A DNA stretch of 64,000 nt from Mya arenaria (GCF_026914265.1 NC_069123.1:33250678-33314677), one strand, 5' to 3'. Numbered from the stretch's first letter, positions 46,662 to 59,694 are shown. The notes: generated from the letters alone by a model not told the origin. Program-made: numbers and translations.

Positions 46662-49600
46662 ATCTATAATTCATTAAAATTCTTAACACTTACAAGTAGG
46701 TCTTCAAAACAAAAAACAAAACAGACACAATCCTAGTACCCAATCGCGAAATAAGAAAAAAAATAATAAAATGCCCCAATAAGTTTGACAAAAGCACTTC
46801 TTGCACTAGTTTAAACAGCTTGTCACGTTGATAATTGTTAGAAATCAATGTGACGGTGTTGTACAGTACTATACAGAGCTCCAATATACAAGTAAATGGT
46901 TTTCTTTCCACAGGGCTTCCGTGAAAGGAAGTTTGGAAGTATATTACTCCCTAAAAGTGTGCCAAAACTTCCAAAATTGAATACTAAGAAGTACAAAAAC
47001 TTCCATTATTTTGGGGAAAACTTCCAAATGTAAAGATTAGGTAGTTAGGAATATCAAAATCTGATGTCAAAGTTACTAACTGGCCACATTTTAATAAGTT
47101 TTGGAAGTAAAATGAACTCTTTGAATACAATTTTGGGAAATTTGCAAGTTATAATTACAAATTACTGAATTAATATTTAAAGTATTAAGTTGGACAATAG
47201 TGCCAATTCTTAGAGTTTGAGATGCATCAACTGTCTTAAATCAGAGGAAAACTTCTAATATACTTCCAGTTTCAAATTCTTAACGGAAGCCCTGTTATTC
47301 CATAATAAACATTATGACACATTCGGATATAAAACATTCCTCACAGCAATACTTAAACTCCAAAATCGATCAAGGCCACAGCATTTTGCATCAGGAACAA
47401 CATATTTTTTTCAAGCATCGATATCACTCGCTGTTGGAAGCTTCAGTATTTATAATAAAATCAAGCTGACGGCAATAGAACACATATTCATACAGGGTTA
47501 CCAATAAAAAGTATTTTTGCAATAATAAAAATTACAATTTTTGATGCAAGCATGAGCCACCACACAATACTACTGTATCAAATAATATCTAACATTTTCT
47601 AAAAAGCCAAGGAAAATTAATATTGACATAAATGAATTTATAGATATACTAGTTCATTTGAGAGTCAAAAATTCTGAAGGCCTAAACTCCAACCTGTAAA
47701 ACAGAACTTAGCTCAAAAATCAGAATTCAGAAAACTGGTCCCTTCACAGTATTGAATTCTGCTTACAAATGTTTAAAAACTTGTAAAAAATCATACAAAA
47801 AAGGGTATACAAGAAAAGTATCAAGATGTCTGTACAAAAATACATTTCTTTATGCCATTTTGGTTAAAACAAAACAAATATGGACACTTATCATAATACT
47901 TAACAAGCTGAGCAAATAATTTCTTAATTTGTCTTTTAAATTAAGTGGAATATCATTCAAATAAATGAAAAATTAACCCACATGACCAAATTTAGTAACA
48001 GTATAAGAGTATAAATGATTCAAGAAGAAAAATTCATATCAAATATTAAAGAAAAGAACAAAAATAAAGTTTATTAATACCTAAAGCAACTCATCTAGAT
48101 TATCAGGAAAGTCCATGCAACCTCATCTCTTAACAATTCCTCGTACACAAAATAAAAATGCAGAACAGAGATGTGCATATAAAATGATAGTACATTGTGT
48201 ACAGTCATCTTTTAATTGATTTAATCACATAGCTACAAAGAAGGGTTGTTATGGGTGTAAAATACGCTTTAAAATTCACTTATTTCTCATTCACATCTGT
48301 CCACACATCAGCACGAATAAAACTGTGTTAAGTCGGCATTTAAATAAGCGTGGATTAAAATTGATGTACAAAGACCTCTAAAGTTGGTTTAGAAAATAAT
48401 GGGCCGGTTGTTAAAAACTTTGTTAAAGTTAACAACATTGTTAACTGAATCAGTGTTAACTTTCAAAACTTTACTGCTCAGAGAGCCTCTGACAGTTTAA
48501 TGGATAAACAACTAAAACTAGTGATCTGCAGTAATTCAAACAGAATTGTTTAGCTTAACTCGTTAATTTTTAAATCTTCAAGTACATCATCAAAAAGTTC
48601 ATGTTTAAAAGTTTACAACGATGTCATTAATCAAGACGTTAGCTTCAGACAAAGTTCTGAACAATCAACCCAATGAGTACATGTGTATTACAATGATACC
48701 TGAGTTCCAATATTTATCTTTTTTTACCCGGTTATCATAACTTGAACAAACCTTTGAATATTCAGAAAACGCTTCAGTTTACAAAAATATTTTCATAAGA
48801 AGCCGAAAATGGTCTGAGATCGCCCACAAGCACATTTAATAAACCTGTATGGTTGCTTAAGGGACTAATTAATGGTACATAAAAATATATAGAAGACTGT
48901 GGATGACTGCAGATTTTTAGTTCTGTGAAATGGTTTTTAGCAGGTTCGTTTCCATTGTCTGAAACTCCAGTACTTTACGCTACAAGAGTACATTGGGAAA
49001 AATGACTGACAAAATCTCCTTTTCATGAATATAAGTGCCAATTTGGAGGGGAAGCTCCCCTTCCAATAAACCCATCTGTTACAATGAAATATTCAACTTC
49101 AATTGACAAAACCCTCTTACAGTTTTTTTTACTAAATATACAAAAGAGCGAACAACTTATTTCATTGAATAACATTCCCAAAGAGGTCTCCGTTCCCATC
49201 AATGAAACTGCCTGATTAGTAATTCATAATGACGAGATATTCCTTTCAAAATGTCCCATCATACTCAATAAACCGAGTTTCCAGAGTTACTGACAATGGG
49301 TAGTTTCTGACAAAATAAAATCCAAATTGATATCAACGGAATAACAGCCTCATCCGGGCTGAACTTAGCAAACCAGATAAGGAAAAGAAATGGTTTAAAC
49401 CAATCGTTGAAAGTTACAGCCACCAGGCATTCACAATAGCTATTCTTAATGTTAGCACTTTGAGCTCTGAAAACTTATCCCGAGTAAAATATTGTGCGAG
49501 TATTATAAACTTCCAAATCTATGACTGCTTCAAACACATACTATATTTGACAAAGAAGTAAGAAATTTGATATTATAAACAAACAAAATGTCATATACAA

Positions 49601-50234
49601 TACAAAGGGCGTTGTTGTTTAAATTATACAACTGGATTTGTAAGTTTTTGGATAAAGCATGATAAAAAACTAAATGTATCTAAACGAAAACCATTTTTTC
49701 ATCTCTGACATTTTTTCTTCTGACTTCCAACTTCCTGCAGGAACAATGAAGGTATGAAATAGAACATACAAAAAAATCCTTCGTGTCTCAATCAACTCAA
49801 CTCATTAATTGCATGATACTGATATCTTAACTGCCTTCAAAGATGGTTATCATACTATTTCTATCTGTCTTAAAGACTGTTCTATAAAAACAGGTACATA
49901 AAAAAGGATGCTTTAACCTGTTACCACTTGCAAGTTTGTTTTAAAGAATATATATGCATACAAAATAAAACATGCACACTTGTGTACATCACAAAAAATC
50001 TAAATGAACATTTTCAAACATTTGTAGAACAAATCAGCTGCAAGAATTTCTAGACACTAAATGCGACATTTTCGAACAAGTTGTAGATCACAGTCGTCAC
50101 ATCTATAGAGTTAATATAAAGCTGTTATTTGTAGATGAGAATAATGTAGGACTGTAAACGTATTAATCTCTCAGTGTGTTGCCATGGATACTGACTGTTG
50201 TCACCATGGAAGCAGTGAAAGGCATTCTGGGTAG
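46662..50234 (-). other. Probable long 3' UTR of the 4E-BP gene
   Basis: AT-rich, no coding frame with family signals, few repeats other than the MITE at 46911-47294. Low repeat content compared with the rest of the window suits a transcribed tail; its true end is not visible. Confidence 0.4.
46911..47294. mobile_element. hAT-like MITE
   Basis: 384 bp. Left end CAGGGCTTCCGT, inverted right end ACGGAAGCCCTG, with GGAAGTATATTA also mirrored near each end. The flanking 8-mers TCTTTCCA and TTATTCCA match at six positions, compatible with an aged 8-bp target duplication of hAT elements. TTCCAAA-type strings recur inside. Confidence 0.7.
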
Positions 50235-52907
50235 CTAGATGTCCATCTCAAATTGTGGGTTCTCCTCTGGACCAGCTGAAAAGTTGCAATACACTGGTTT
50301 ATCTAAAATCAAAGTACTACTGTAAACTAAAAATCAAACTTATAAATATTAATATTAAAAATGGCTGAACAATAATTTGAATAAAGAAGGCATTTCTCTT
50401 TTACAGAAATCAAAATGATCATACATGTAGATAGGTTTAATATTTCAAAGTTCAATAATGGCAACAATCTCAAGTAACTTTTGTCAATACTTACAACACT
50501 TATTCTACAAAAGCTGTAAACAGTACTTGAACTAAACAAACTGCACAAGTATTAAGTTTAAACAATAGTATATTGTCCCCCTCTACCCTTGAACATGTAA
50601 GTGAGACATCCAGTTAAGGTAATTTTTGTCCGTCATAGCTTATTCTTGTCCAGTTGTATATACTGTATTGTACTATGCATAGGACGCATATTTTTACCCA
50701 GATTATAGTAAAAAAAATTGCCTGCGTCCTTTCTATGCTATTAGGATTTTATCAGTTTTTCTCAAGTCCATTTCAGGCCAAAAATTTTGGTCCAGAGACG
50801 AACGGGATAATGGTAAGTACTGGTACTGTGTCCACCGAAGAGAACAACTGACATAGGTAAAATCACGCAAGTTAACACATGCATAAATATGTTAATGTTT
50901 ACTTTAAAATGATTTATTGAGAAATGAATTGAAAACAAAAAAGAGTGTTTACTTTATTCTAAAAGGGACGCTTCTCACAAAAGCTCGATGTGAGTCAAGG
51001 GCTTTAACTGGATTGAGTTATAACGGCAACAGAAAATCGGGATATAAGGTAAATATCAATTAAATGTTGTTCATGACTTTAAGGTTTCGTTATTTTACAA
51101 AATATTTTGTTGCATGTTACTGTTTTAAAATAATTATAAAGGAATGTGCATACCGCAGAGTGCAATATTGTCAAAGGTGTGAAAAACACCCGCTGTCTGT
51201 CAGTAGAAAAACATCAATAGAACAAACTATTGCGATGGTATGGTTGATTGTTCGCACTTTACCATGTGTTTTAATACCTAGCTGATGGTGTTGACATTTT
51301 GAGAACATTCACGCATACTATAAAAACTTATATCATTGTTATTTACGATACACCATCAGATGATGATGAAGGCAAATTGGAGAAAAGCGTCATCAGGATG
51401 ACAGAATAAAACTGTTGTTTTTTACCTGTGCTATTATTTGTGCAACTGTTTCTTTTTGTGAACATTGTGACAAATGTATAAATTTACATGAAATAAACAA
51501 AGAAACATATAGTTTGCTATAAAATTTAATATCGCATGGTTTATATTGACCCTTGCCATTTTCACGATCCCAAAAACTAAATCGTCAAAACAAATATGGT
51601 GGATACTGGACTTACCGAAATAGGTTATATCACCGAAATATGAAGATTATTACCGAATTACACAAGAAAATTTTCTGCTCCAATTTTTCCACTGCGTCCT
51701 ATCTTTTGTATTAAGGGTTTTTACCCGTTTTCTCATTATTTTTTTGTCTGCGTCCTATCTATGCTAGCGTCATATACATAGTATAATTTGGTAGATGCCC
51801 CAAGAGTGGGAAAAAGTACATGATTGAAAGAAGAAAAGACCTTAATTGACTTTAGTTTAAACATTATAGAACAATTGTTAATTAAGTTATGGTTACTTTT
51901 ACTAAGTCACTCTCGTTGGCCTAAGTCACTCTCGTTGGCACAATGACGCGCAGGAAGTGTTGAGGGGGAAAATGGGAAATATGAGTTAACCACTTGTCTG
52001 GCTTGGTGACCAAACTCACATGCGCCAATGCTGGAAATCGAACCCGGGTCGCCTCATTGAGAAGCGAGTGCTTTTGATAAACTTTCCAAGGTTTAATTCC
52101 CATCCTTGGCAGCATGTCCAGTTTGATTGGTATTCAAAAAGCTTAAACAGAACATACGATGTTCTTGTAGCTTTTTATAGACCCTTATAGGAATTATAAT
52201 GACCTACTTTGCAAGGACCTCTTACTATACCTTTTTCTGGTTTTGATGGCTTCTTGGACGGTTCACCATTTTCTTTTGGTACGTCTACCTCACCAGGTGA
52301 TGTCACTCCAGGGATGTTGGCCATGTTTGCCGGCGGAGTTTTAGCCAGGGGAGAGCTCCTGCATTGCATCAAGAAGTTCCGCTCATAGAAGATTCTTGAA
52401 CCTTAAAAAATTATAACCTAAAATACTGTAAAAATGGAAATACATCTAGATTCTAATTCATAACAAGAAACCAAGTTGTTTAAGAAATTGTCTAATGTCA
52501 TGGGTCTTATCCATGTTTTTTTTACAAAGGGTGCTGTCCTTATACAGATTAGTTCATAAACAATAAACAATGTCGCCATCTTGAAAAATATGAACTTTTA
52601 GTGCGAAAAGATCCAGGTCAATAATGTTTTACAAAGTTTATAATTGATGATTACAATGATAACATCTCGAGAAAATGGATAAATCTGGTTCCAAATGCAT
52701 GGATTTGAGTGAGAAGAGGTTGAAATTTCATTCAATATGCTGATATCAGCATGCAATCACGCGTTTGTCACCTCCAGGAGTCGTGGAGAAGATGGATCCT
52801 CCAGGAGTTGTCGAGTAGTCCGTCGGCAAGTTCGAAATATCAGCTATTCTCCGGTTTGGAATCTCACGTCCCCTGGGCAGGTTCTGAGGGGAAAGTTTCT
52901 CAGACAT
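50235..52907 (-). CDS. EIF4EBP: eIF4E-binding protein (4E-BP), 3 exons
   Basis: Exons 52772-52907, 52231-52401 and 50235-50275, phase 1 at both junctions; 348 nt, 115 residues, close to the usual 117-120. Binds the cap-binding factor eIF4E and blocks its pairing with eIF4G; mTORC1 phosphorylation releases it. Seen: eIF4E-binding motif YERNFLM at 51-57; two TTPGG priming sites at 33-37 and 43-47, nine residues apart as in vertebrates; SP and TP sites at S62 and T67 (SSPLAKTPP); TOS motif FEMDI as the last five residues; IPGVTSP at 75-81. Start ATG at 52907 opens [14 protein letters not shown] clear RAIP motif is missing; RRIAD at 19-23 is the closest string. The second intron (1.95 kb) holds a SINE. 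Confidence 0.95.
50276..51900. other. Intron 2 of the 4E-BP gene
   Basis: AT-rich; TGCGTCCT followed by TCTATGCTA occurs near 50723, and again near 51751, with TTTACCC beside each, hinting at a repeat. No exon seen. Confidence 0.4.
51905..52090 (-). mobile_element. tRNA-derived SINE fragment
   Basis: Read on the minus strand, GGGTTCGATTTCC is a Pol III B box in a tRNA-like context (GAGGCGACCCGGG before it). It is followed by a GTTTGGTCACCAAGCCAGAC central part like that of Deu-type SINEs, ending CAACGAGAGTGACTTAG. The A box is decayed, so it is not a working tRNA gene. The CTAAGTCACTCTCGTTGGC end is duplicated once at 51903-51939. Confidence 0.65.
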
Positions 52908-53877
52908 GCTGCAATAGTGAGACGGAAAATAGCATGCACACGAAACGTTAATTTAGCAAAATTTGATGAGGTAATCAGCTGTCGTTCTTTCCTTATTTAC
53001 CAACACTGTCACATGGCACAGATCGTGACCCTCCGTGTTCCGAATTTACCCGGAGACAAGCTCGGCATTATTCGTATATTTCCGTAAATAAAAAGATTAA
53101 GCACGTAAAATACACAAATAGGTAGCAGACTACATATACGTTATTTGCCGTCAAATAATAATCATATGGTATGATATTTATAATACACCTGGCGTCATAT
53201 GGCAGGATGTTTTTAATTACTGCACCACTCCCTTTTGAATGCTTTTAATGCTTTTGAAATAAGAAAGACACACACCCTAATCCAGGACAATTAAGGGAGA
53301 CCTAAATTGTTGTTGTTGTTTTTTGGTTGTTTTTTTGTTGTTGTTGTTTTTTCTTCTTTTTCTTAATGCTGCTCGACCAAGATATTTAACCAGTTTCATC
53401 AAAATCTTTATTCACTATTAAGGTTATAAACATTATATTATTATCATATTGGTATGCTGAATACAGTTGTTGTCTTATGATCTGTCCATTTGTTTAAGAA
53501 TTTCATTGATTTTATTTATTTTTCTTAATTTCTATCATGGGCCATTTGCTCGTAATTAAATATGTATATACACGCGGAAGTATTCCCTATAATGGGTATA
53601 CAACAGAGAAAATATTTCAAAGTTAATGTACTTAGAAAAGTATATTGAATCATACAGATACAGTTGTTAACATTGCGATATAGATAAACCTATTTATAAA
53701 TAATTAAATATGCCTCGCCATACATGTATACATAAGCTATTGTATTATGATATGTAATAATTTGATCAAGGGTCATATTGGCCTATTTCAAATATGTAGT
53801 GTGTTGTATGTTGCTTTTGAATAAACTTTCTTCTTCTTCTATGGCAGGATGTTTTTAATTTATGCACCACTCCCTTT
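52908..53877. other. Upstream region of the 4E-BP gene
   Basis: Holds the 5' UTR and promoter of the minus-strand 4E-BP gene. A TCTCACTATTGCAG stretch just before the ATG resembles an acceptor, so the start codon may lie at the beginning of a second exon, with a non-coding first exon further up. Beyond 53.1 kb, AT-rich DNA with a GTT/TTG-rich stretch near 53310. Confidence 0.4.
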
Positions 53878-54023
53878 TTAAAGCTGCACTTACACAGATT
53901 TACCGTTTTCACACCTTTTTTCTATATTTTGTCTTTGAATGAGCAAATTTTTGCGTAAATATATATGCAACCCATTGATTAAAGACCGCTAACAAAAGAT
54001 CAAACTAGAGAGTGCAGCTTTAA
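53878..54023. mobile_element. MITE family B, internally deleted copy
   Basis: 146 bp with ends TTAAAGCTGCACTTACACAG and inverted TTAAAGCTGCACTCTC. Compared with 34919-35273 it lacks about 210 internal bases. Confidence 0.75.
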
Positions 54024-54332
54024 AGGGGAAAATATATGAGCCTTTAGGTCCAATGATTCCAAAAGAGTTGTCATTTTATGTTCGTTTTCCGAATATTACA
54101 TTATAAAGTACGTATAACTCGACGCTCATAAAAAAAACTACATTTACACTTATGGCTTAGCCAATCATGAAAATATGTTTCTCTATGACACTCGTGAAAT
54201 AAAATTCGACCTTACACTGAAATCAAGAGATATCCTCTATATTGATATAACATTGATAAAACACCATTTATTAAAATCACCATAAAATGGTGAGAAGACA
54301 CCATAACAATTGTTGTTCATGAGCTTCGACTC

Positions 54333-54670
54333 TTAAAGGCCTAGTTTAAGCATTCTAAAAGTCCCCCCCCCCCAATCTGTGTACAGTACACAGCCTCTGA
54401 GTATTGATCTTAATCTACTTGCCTTGATCCCTCATATCAGAACTCCGATCTGAGTATCCTGCATGTAGTTTTGGAGGTTTTATTATAGAAATGGACCCTA
54501 AATGGCCCTAAGCCAATATACGAATACACAGGAAATTGGCCCCTACTGTGACATGTCTAATAAATGTTTAGAATGACAATCCCCTGCTGTGCATCTCCTG
54601 TTTATTGCACTGGTTTCACAGTAGGGGCCATTTCTAATATATTTGTTTATTGGCTCAGGGCCATTTAGGG
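54333..54670. mobile_element. MITE family A, copy 2, with inverted partial duplicate
   Basis: Starts TTAAAGGCCTAGTTTAAGC like 18113. The GGACCCTAAATGGCCCTAAG block at about 54490 recurs inverted near 54650 (GGCTCAGGGCCATTTAGGG), so a second partial copy lies in opposite orientation. Confidence 0.65.
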
Positions 54671-55560
54671 TTGACACTTTTCGAGTAAATAATCTCATTG
54701 TCTCACTAATAGTACATATAAACGCAATGCTATAATGTATTTATCAATTAAGCTGATTGGAAATAAATAATTAACAAATAAAAGTGATAACTTTTTTAAA
54801 AAGTTGTATAACACATATACTTAAATACATATTAAACGCATGGTCACCATTGTTTTATCCAAATTGTGAAGCACTTTTAGGGCTTTTTCTGACCATTTTG
54901 GGAAAAAGACCCTAGACATTTTGGGAAATTTTGCGTCGTGAAAATGCGGAAATTGGGAAATTTTACAGTGAAAAGAAAAAGCTGTCTAGTCTCCTGTGAA
55001 TTAGGAAATGATTTAATATTAGTTTATTTTCCCTTTAAAAGACCCACAATGGCTGAAATATCAATCCTTGGGGTGTAAATATCTATTGCAATAAATCATG
55101 ACAGATAATATTTTATATCCCTGAATGTGATGAAAATCAACATTTTACAAGCTCAATTACCAAAAAAACTTCACATCTCATAAATTATTAAGATGTTGCA
55201 AATGAACCAGTACAGGTAAAAAGAAATTCTAAAAAAAAAAAATTCTGAAGATTGGGAAAAATATCTTATATTTTGCTTTGGGAATGGGTCCGATATTCGG
55301 ACCCGTGGGTACTATAGAAAAAGTCCTGACTTTGGTCAAATCATATTCATAACTCTTATTCTTATTCAAAGGCATTATAATAATAATAGTAATACTAATA
55401 ATGATAATAAACATAATAATAATAAATACAACAACAACAACTAAAAGACAAGATGTATTGTCCATTTCTATAATAAAACTTCTATGACTTCTCAGCTGGA
55501 CACTCAGATCAGAGATCTGATTAGCAGCACCAGGCAATTGAGATACAGATCAAAACCAAG
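54671..55560. other. Intergenic AT-rich region, no gene seen
   Basis: TTTTGGGAAA-type strings repeat near 54890-54960. No coding or RNA gene evidence. Confidence 0.4.
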
Positions 55561-55574
55561 AAGTTGTGTACAAT

Positions 55575-55740
55575 ACACGATTTTTTTGATTTTTTATTAA
55601 TTTTTTTTTTTTTTTTTTTTTATTTTTTTATTTTTTTTTTTTTAATTTTTTTTTTTAATTTTTATTTTTTTTATTTTTTTATTTTTTATTATTATTATTA
55701 TTTTTTTTTATTTATTTTTTTTTGGGGGGGGGGGGGGTCA
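55575..55740. repeat. T-rich tract ending in a G run
   Basis: About 140 bases of T with scattered A, then a run of 13-14 G. The 68-residue Phe-rich frame here is only composition. Confidence 0.9.
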
Positions 55741-56029
55741 CTTATAGAAGACCTTAAAGCATTTCCTTAAAAGGTGACACCAATTCACATGTATAAAGCT
55801 ATATTTTCAAATACAACAAATACAATTTATATATGTATAGAATGTTACGTATCTAAACTGATACTTTTGATCATGCTTTTTGTAAGGTATGGGTAGGTAA
55901 GATTTTTTTCGTAGACTTTCGGAGAGAGTCAAGAAAGCTTTGGATAACAAGTTTTCGTGTAAATCTGTCGGGAAAATCCAAACAAAGCTGTTATTAACTT
56001 AACTATGCATTTCGTAAATATGTTTATGC

Positions 56030-56745
56030 CTCCCGGCTAAGGGCCGCACATAAAAGAAATCGGACATTCTGTCCGTCCATCCGTCCCACGGTTTCCGATC
56101 AATAACAGAATAACACTGGATCCAAGGGACCTCAAACTTAGTAGACAGGTTAGTAATGTCCAGTATATTAATCCATTGCTATTGGGGTCAGTTGGTCAAG
56201 ATCATGGTAACGTAATGTTGAAAATCCATTTCCGATCAATAACTGAAAACTCTTGGGCCCTTAGAAGTACAGTTGGTCATGACCAGTAGATGAACCCTTT
56301 TGATTTGAGGTCAGTATGTCGAAGTTCAAGGTCGTGGTGACCTTGAGCTGAAATCCGTTTCCGATCAATAACAGAAGAATGTTGGGGCCCGGGGCCCTAA
56401 TACTTGGTACAGGTTGGTCATGACCAGAAGATGAACCCTATTGATTTTGAGGTCAGTTGGTCAAAAGTCAAGGTCATGATGACTTTGAATTGATAAACCG
56501 TATTCGATCAATAGCAGAAGAACACTTATTAATTAGGCCGAGGGATCTCAAACTTAGTAGGAAGATTGGTCACCAGCAGTAGAATAACCTTATCGATCTT
56601 GAGGTCAGTGAGATAACGGGCATGGTGACCTCATCATGAAAATCAATTTCCGATCATAAACTGAAGATAGCTGCTACAAGGGACCTCAATAGTGTAAGAC
56701 AGGTTGGTCACCGCCAGTAGATGAACCCTTATAGTCGATACTAGG
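56030..56745. repeat. Tandem repeat block with TTTCCGATCAATAAC units
   Basis: Units of about 100-190 bp carrying TTTCCGATCAATAACAGAA, GGGACCTCAAACTTAGTA, TTGGTCATGACCAGTAGATG and TTGAGGTCAGT. Begins near CTGTCCGTCCATCCGTCC. Related in style to the 59.7-61.1 kb block. Confidence 0.75.
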
Positions 56746-57004
56746 ATACATGGTGAACATGATCAAGGCATTTACCTACATTCGTTGTTCATGTAAAAAT
56801 GAACAGGTACTTGTTATGTTTTTTTTTTATTCCTTTGGGCATAGAAGTTCATTTTTTTCATATCATTTTAGGTTTTCATTAAAAACACGAATCCTGGCAA
56901 AAAAACCCTCATATTATGTTAAATATTTACGAACATACATGCTCAATAATGCCCAGCAATCGCATTTTAAAGTCAGACACTTCTTCACATCCACTCAATC
57001 TTGA

Positions 57005-57700
57005 ATGGTTGTCTACATGTACATAACTTGCTTATTAGTGTTAACATTTTTTTTTTCAAACTTCATGCAAAGGTTGGGAAGACGAAAATTTCCTCCACCT
57101 CAGATAAGTAGATCCAAAAATTTGGTGTCTTCCTGAAACCCCCACTTTTCAAATTTTGATAAAAAAAAAGTGGGTGTTTCAGGAATTTTGCTTTTTCCAA
57201 TTAACACCTTCCTACGGCCTTAGGTCAAATTATAGCTATAGTCTGTTTCTTAGGATAATTTAATAAAACAAGACAAGTTTTTTTTATACATTTATATCAT
57301 CTTTTTTTGGATAATTTAATGGATTTTATTTAATATTATAATGTTAACTTATAAAAATCTTCTTTTTTTACATTAAAACAGGCAATATAATTGAACATTA
57401 ATAAATTAATTATAGTTTTCTTCTTTTTTTTCAACATTTAATGGGTTTTATTTAATATTTTAATGTTAACTTATAAAAATACATTTTTTACATTAAAACA
57501 GGCTTGAAAAAGTTTATTTATTGTTTTAATGCTAACTTAAACTTAACTATAAAAATATTAACATACTTTAATAATAATTATGATTTTTTAAATATTTTAC
57601 ATTTATATATATTTTCTATTGTCACAAATATATACACACGTATGAACGAATGTTCAAGTCATTAAACACAGATTCATCTGCAGTACTCATCAGTCAATCA
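57005..57700. other. AT-rich intergenic region with local repeats
   Basis: AATGGGTTTTATTTAATATT and TACATTAAAACAGGC recur between 57310 and 57500. Nothing coding seen. Confidence 0.4.
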
Positions 57701-57759
57701 ATCACTAATGATGAATCAGTCAGTCATTCACTTGAGGTGAAGAAGTTGCGATGCTGCGT

Positions 57760-58344
57760 CAGAGTAGCGCTCGCAGGAAGATCCTCCTCCCCTATGGCCT
57801 CTAACGCTTGAAACCAAATGTCCTCTACCTCAGCTATTGGAACTAATGGCAACACCGATGCTCATCTAACCAGTCGATGGATTGTGTCATTTTCCTTGTA
57901 AGCTGTAGAGAGTCCTAAAGCTTGAACTTTTCGCCAAACGCACTGTGTGTAATGAAAAAAGCAAGCTTTCACATTGGTGTCTGGAAAAACTCTCTGTGCG
58001 CCGTTACGGGAAGCCACCTCGTGGTCTAGAAATACAGTTTCAGGTTAAAGTTAAAAACCGTACTCCTCACATTTCTGTTTTAGTTGGCTGAAAAAATTCA
58101 CGTAGACGTCAGTTGATTTTCCTGGGAGAAACGCGAATACTAGCGGATACATTTCACCGTCAATAAATCCATGTAACGTAAACAACTGGTGAAATAAACT
58201 TGGGCACGTGTAAAATGTTCCGTCGGCATAAATAGTGTTGGCTGCACACAGATGTTGTAGTCCAGTTCTAGTTGCGAAGACGAGCATTTTGTTGGTTTCG
58301 TCGATGTTGACCATGCTAGAAATTCTTATATTGCCCAAAGGCAA
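57760..58344 (-). pseudogene. MULE-type transposase fragment, decayed
   Basis: The minus-strand frame encodes ADGTFYTCPSLFHQLFTLHG and GEMYPLVFAFLPGKSTD, the first half of the MULE transposase core (catalytic Asp of the D-G-T-F motif). After two stops close together near 58043-58050 the same frame continues with the D-x-E region (LDHEVASRNGAQRVFPD) and KACFFHYTQCVWRKVQALGL, then another stop near 57858. No N-terminal zinc finger or terminal repeats seen. A dead copy. Confidence 0.85.
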
Positions 58345-59205
58345 AGATAAGACAAGTACCCGTATGGAACTTCTTTTTTATTATCACCTCCCTTGTTGAA
58401 GACCGTCGTCTGAAGCATCATGGAAACCTTGTATTGTAGCAATATTTAGGATCCTAATTAATTATTTCTCGCTTCAAATGGCACCATAAAAAGTTTTTAT
58501 GCTCTATTCAAGAAATAATGCTGCACTCTCCTCAGAATTACTTAAAGAACGATTTAACTATTATCATAACCAAAATCACTGCGTGCATATCCATAACAAC
58601 CACGAATTATCACATATCTATAGGTTACAATCCACCATTGTCATTTCCTCTATAATTCAATGTGAAATGATTATTTTTAGACAACATTTAAAGGCATTTC
58701 GAGCGAATGCAGACTAAGATAAACATGTATATATTCTTAAAGTACAAGCTTTAAATTAACTTTTAAGCCAATAAAAAGGGGGGTCAAATTATTCCTAAGA
58801 AAAATCTCTCCACTTGAAAAACAAAGTCTAAAAATTGCACAGTCCGCCATGACAATTCTTCCAAAACGACCTTTCAACTATAGGGCAGCAGTTTATGCTT
58901 AAATCTCTATTCTAAATGATAAATCAAGCAATAATAGATACTCAAGGTATAAAAGTTTCAGGAATAATGATATTTTTTATTTAAAGTGTATTGAGCATGT
59001 GAAAACATGTCTATCAGTCATAAAAACATTATTTTTTATTGAGAATTTTCCACACAACGGAAGTACATATGACGCAATGGTGTAGTCATACCTATTATAC
59101 ATTTATTTTCACTACGCACAAAAGAGTTCCTGCGAAAAAATACATTTTTACTTCACTTTGTTTAATTGAGGTGGGAGATAAAGCATCTACCACAGCCGCT
59201 CGTGT
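58345..59205. other. Intergenic region, no gene seen
   Basis: AT-rich unique-looking DNA; no exon or repeat unit identified. Confidence 0.4.
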
Positions 59206-59265
59206 AAGATAGGCTCATCCCATTTGCGGAGACTCGGGTTGGGGTGAACCTATCTTACACTCTTG
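59205..59265. repeat. Short inverted repeat around TGTAAGATAGG
   Basis: GTGTAAGATAGGCTCATCCC at the left is mirrored by GGGGTGAACCTATCTTACAC at the right with under 25 bases between them. Hairpin-forming; possibly a minimal MITE. Confidence 0.55.
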
Positions 59266-59694
59266 ACCATGGAAGATACTTATAATGTTCGAAACTGAAG
59301 GCAATCTGTCCATTTAAGCCGTTATGGTTAATACTAACGGCTATCTGTCCAATGGGGCTTTTGAATTTCAGGGTAGTCTGCACGTTTCTGTGACAGCTCT
59401 TGTTCTTTAGTATATTTGCATTTGCAATCGTTATTAAGGCATTATGTTTCATTACACAGAATAAAATCATGCACATGCAGTGTTTTTATGGCCCTTTTTG
59501 TGCCGAAATAAGGCCTCATTCCCCTCTTGAAAAAATATACATTTTTCCCTGCCAAGGACGGGTTGCGGGGGGGGGGGGGGGGGGGCATTGACCTAGAAAC
59601 ATTTCGCAATTGTAGCAATATAGTGCCATTCATGAATATGCCCAAAGGTTTGTTGAAAAAAATGTTTGAAGACAAGTTGAACACTATTTAAACT

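Noticed and set aside
51905..52090. A functional tRNA gene
   Set aside because: Only the B box is good; the A box and acceptor stem are not recognisable. Called a SINE instead.
55564..55770. 68-residue Phe/Tyr-rich frame
   Set aside because: Translation of a poly-T tract.
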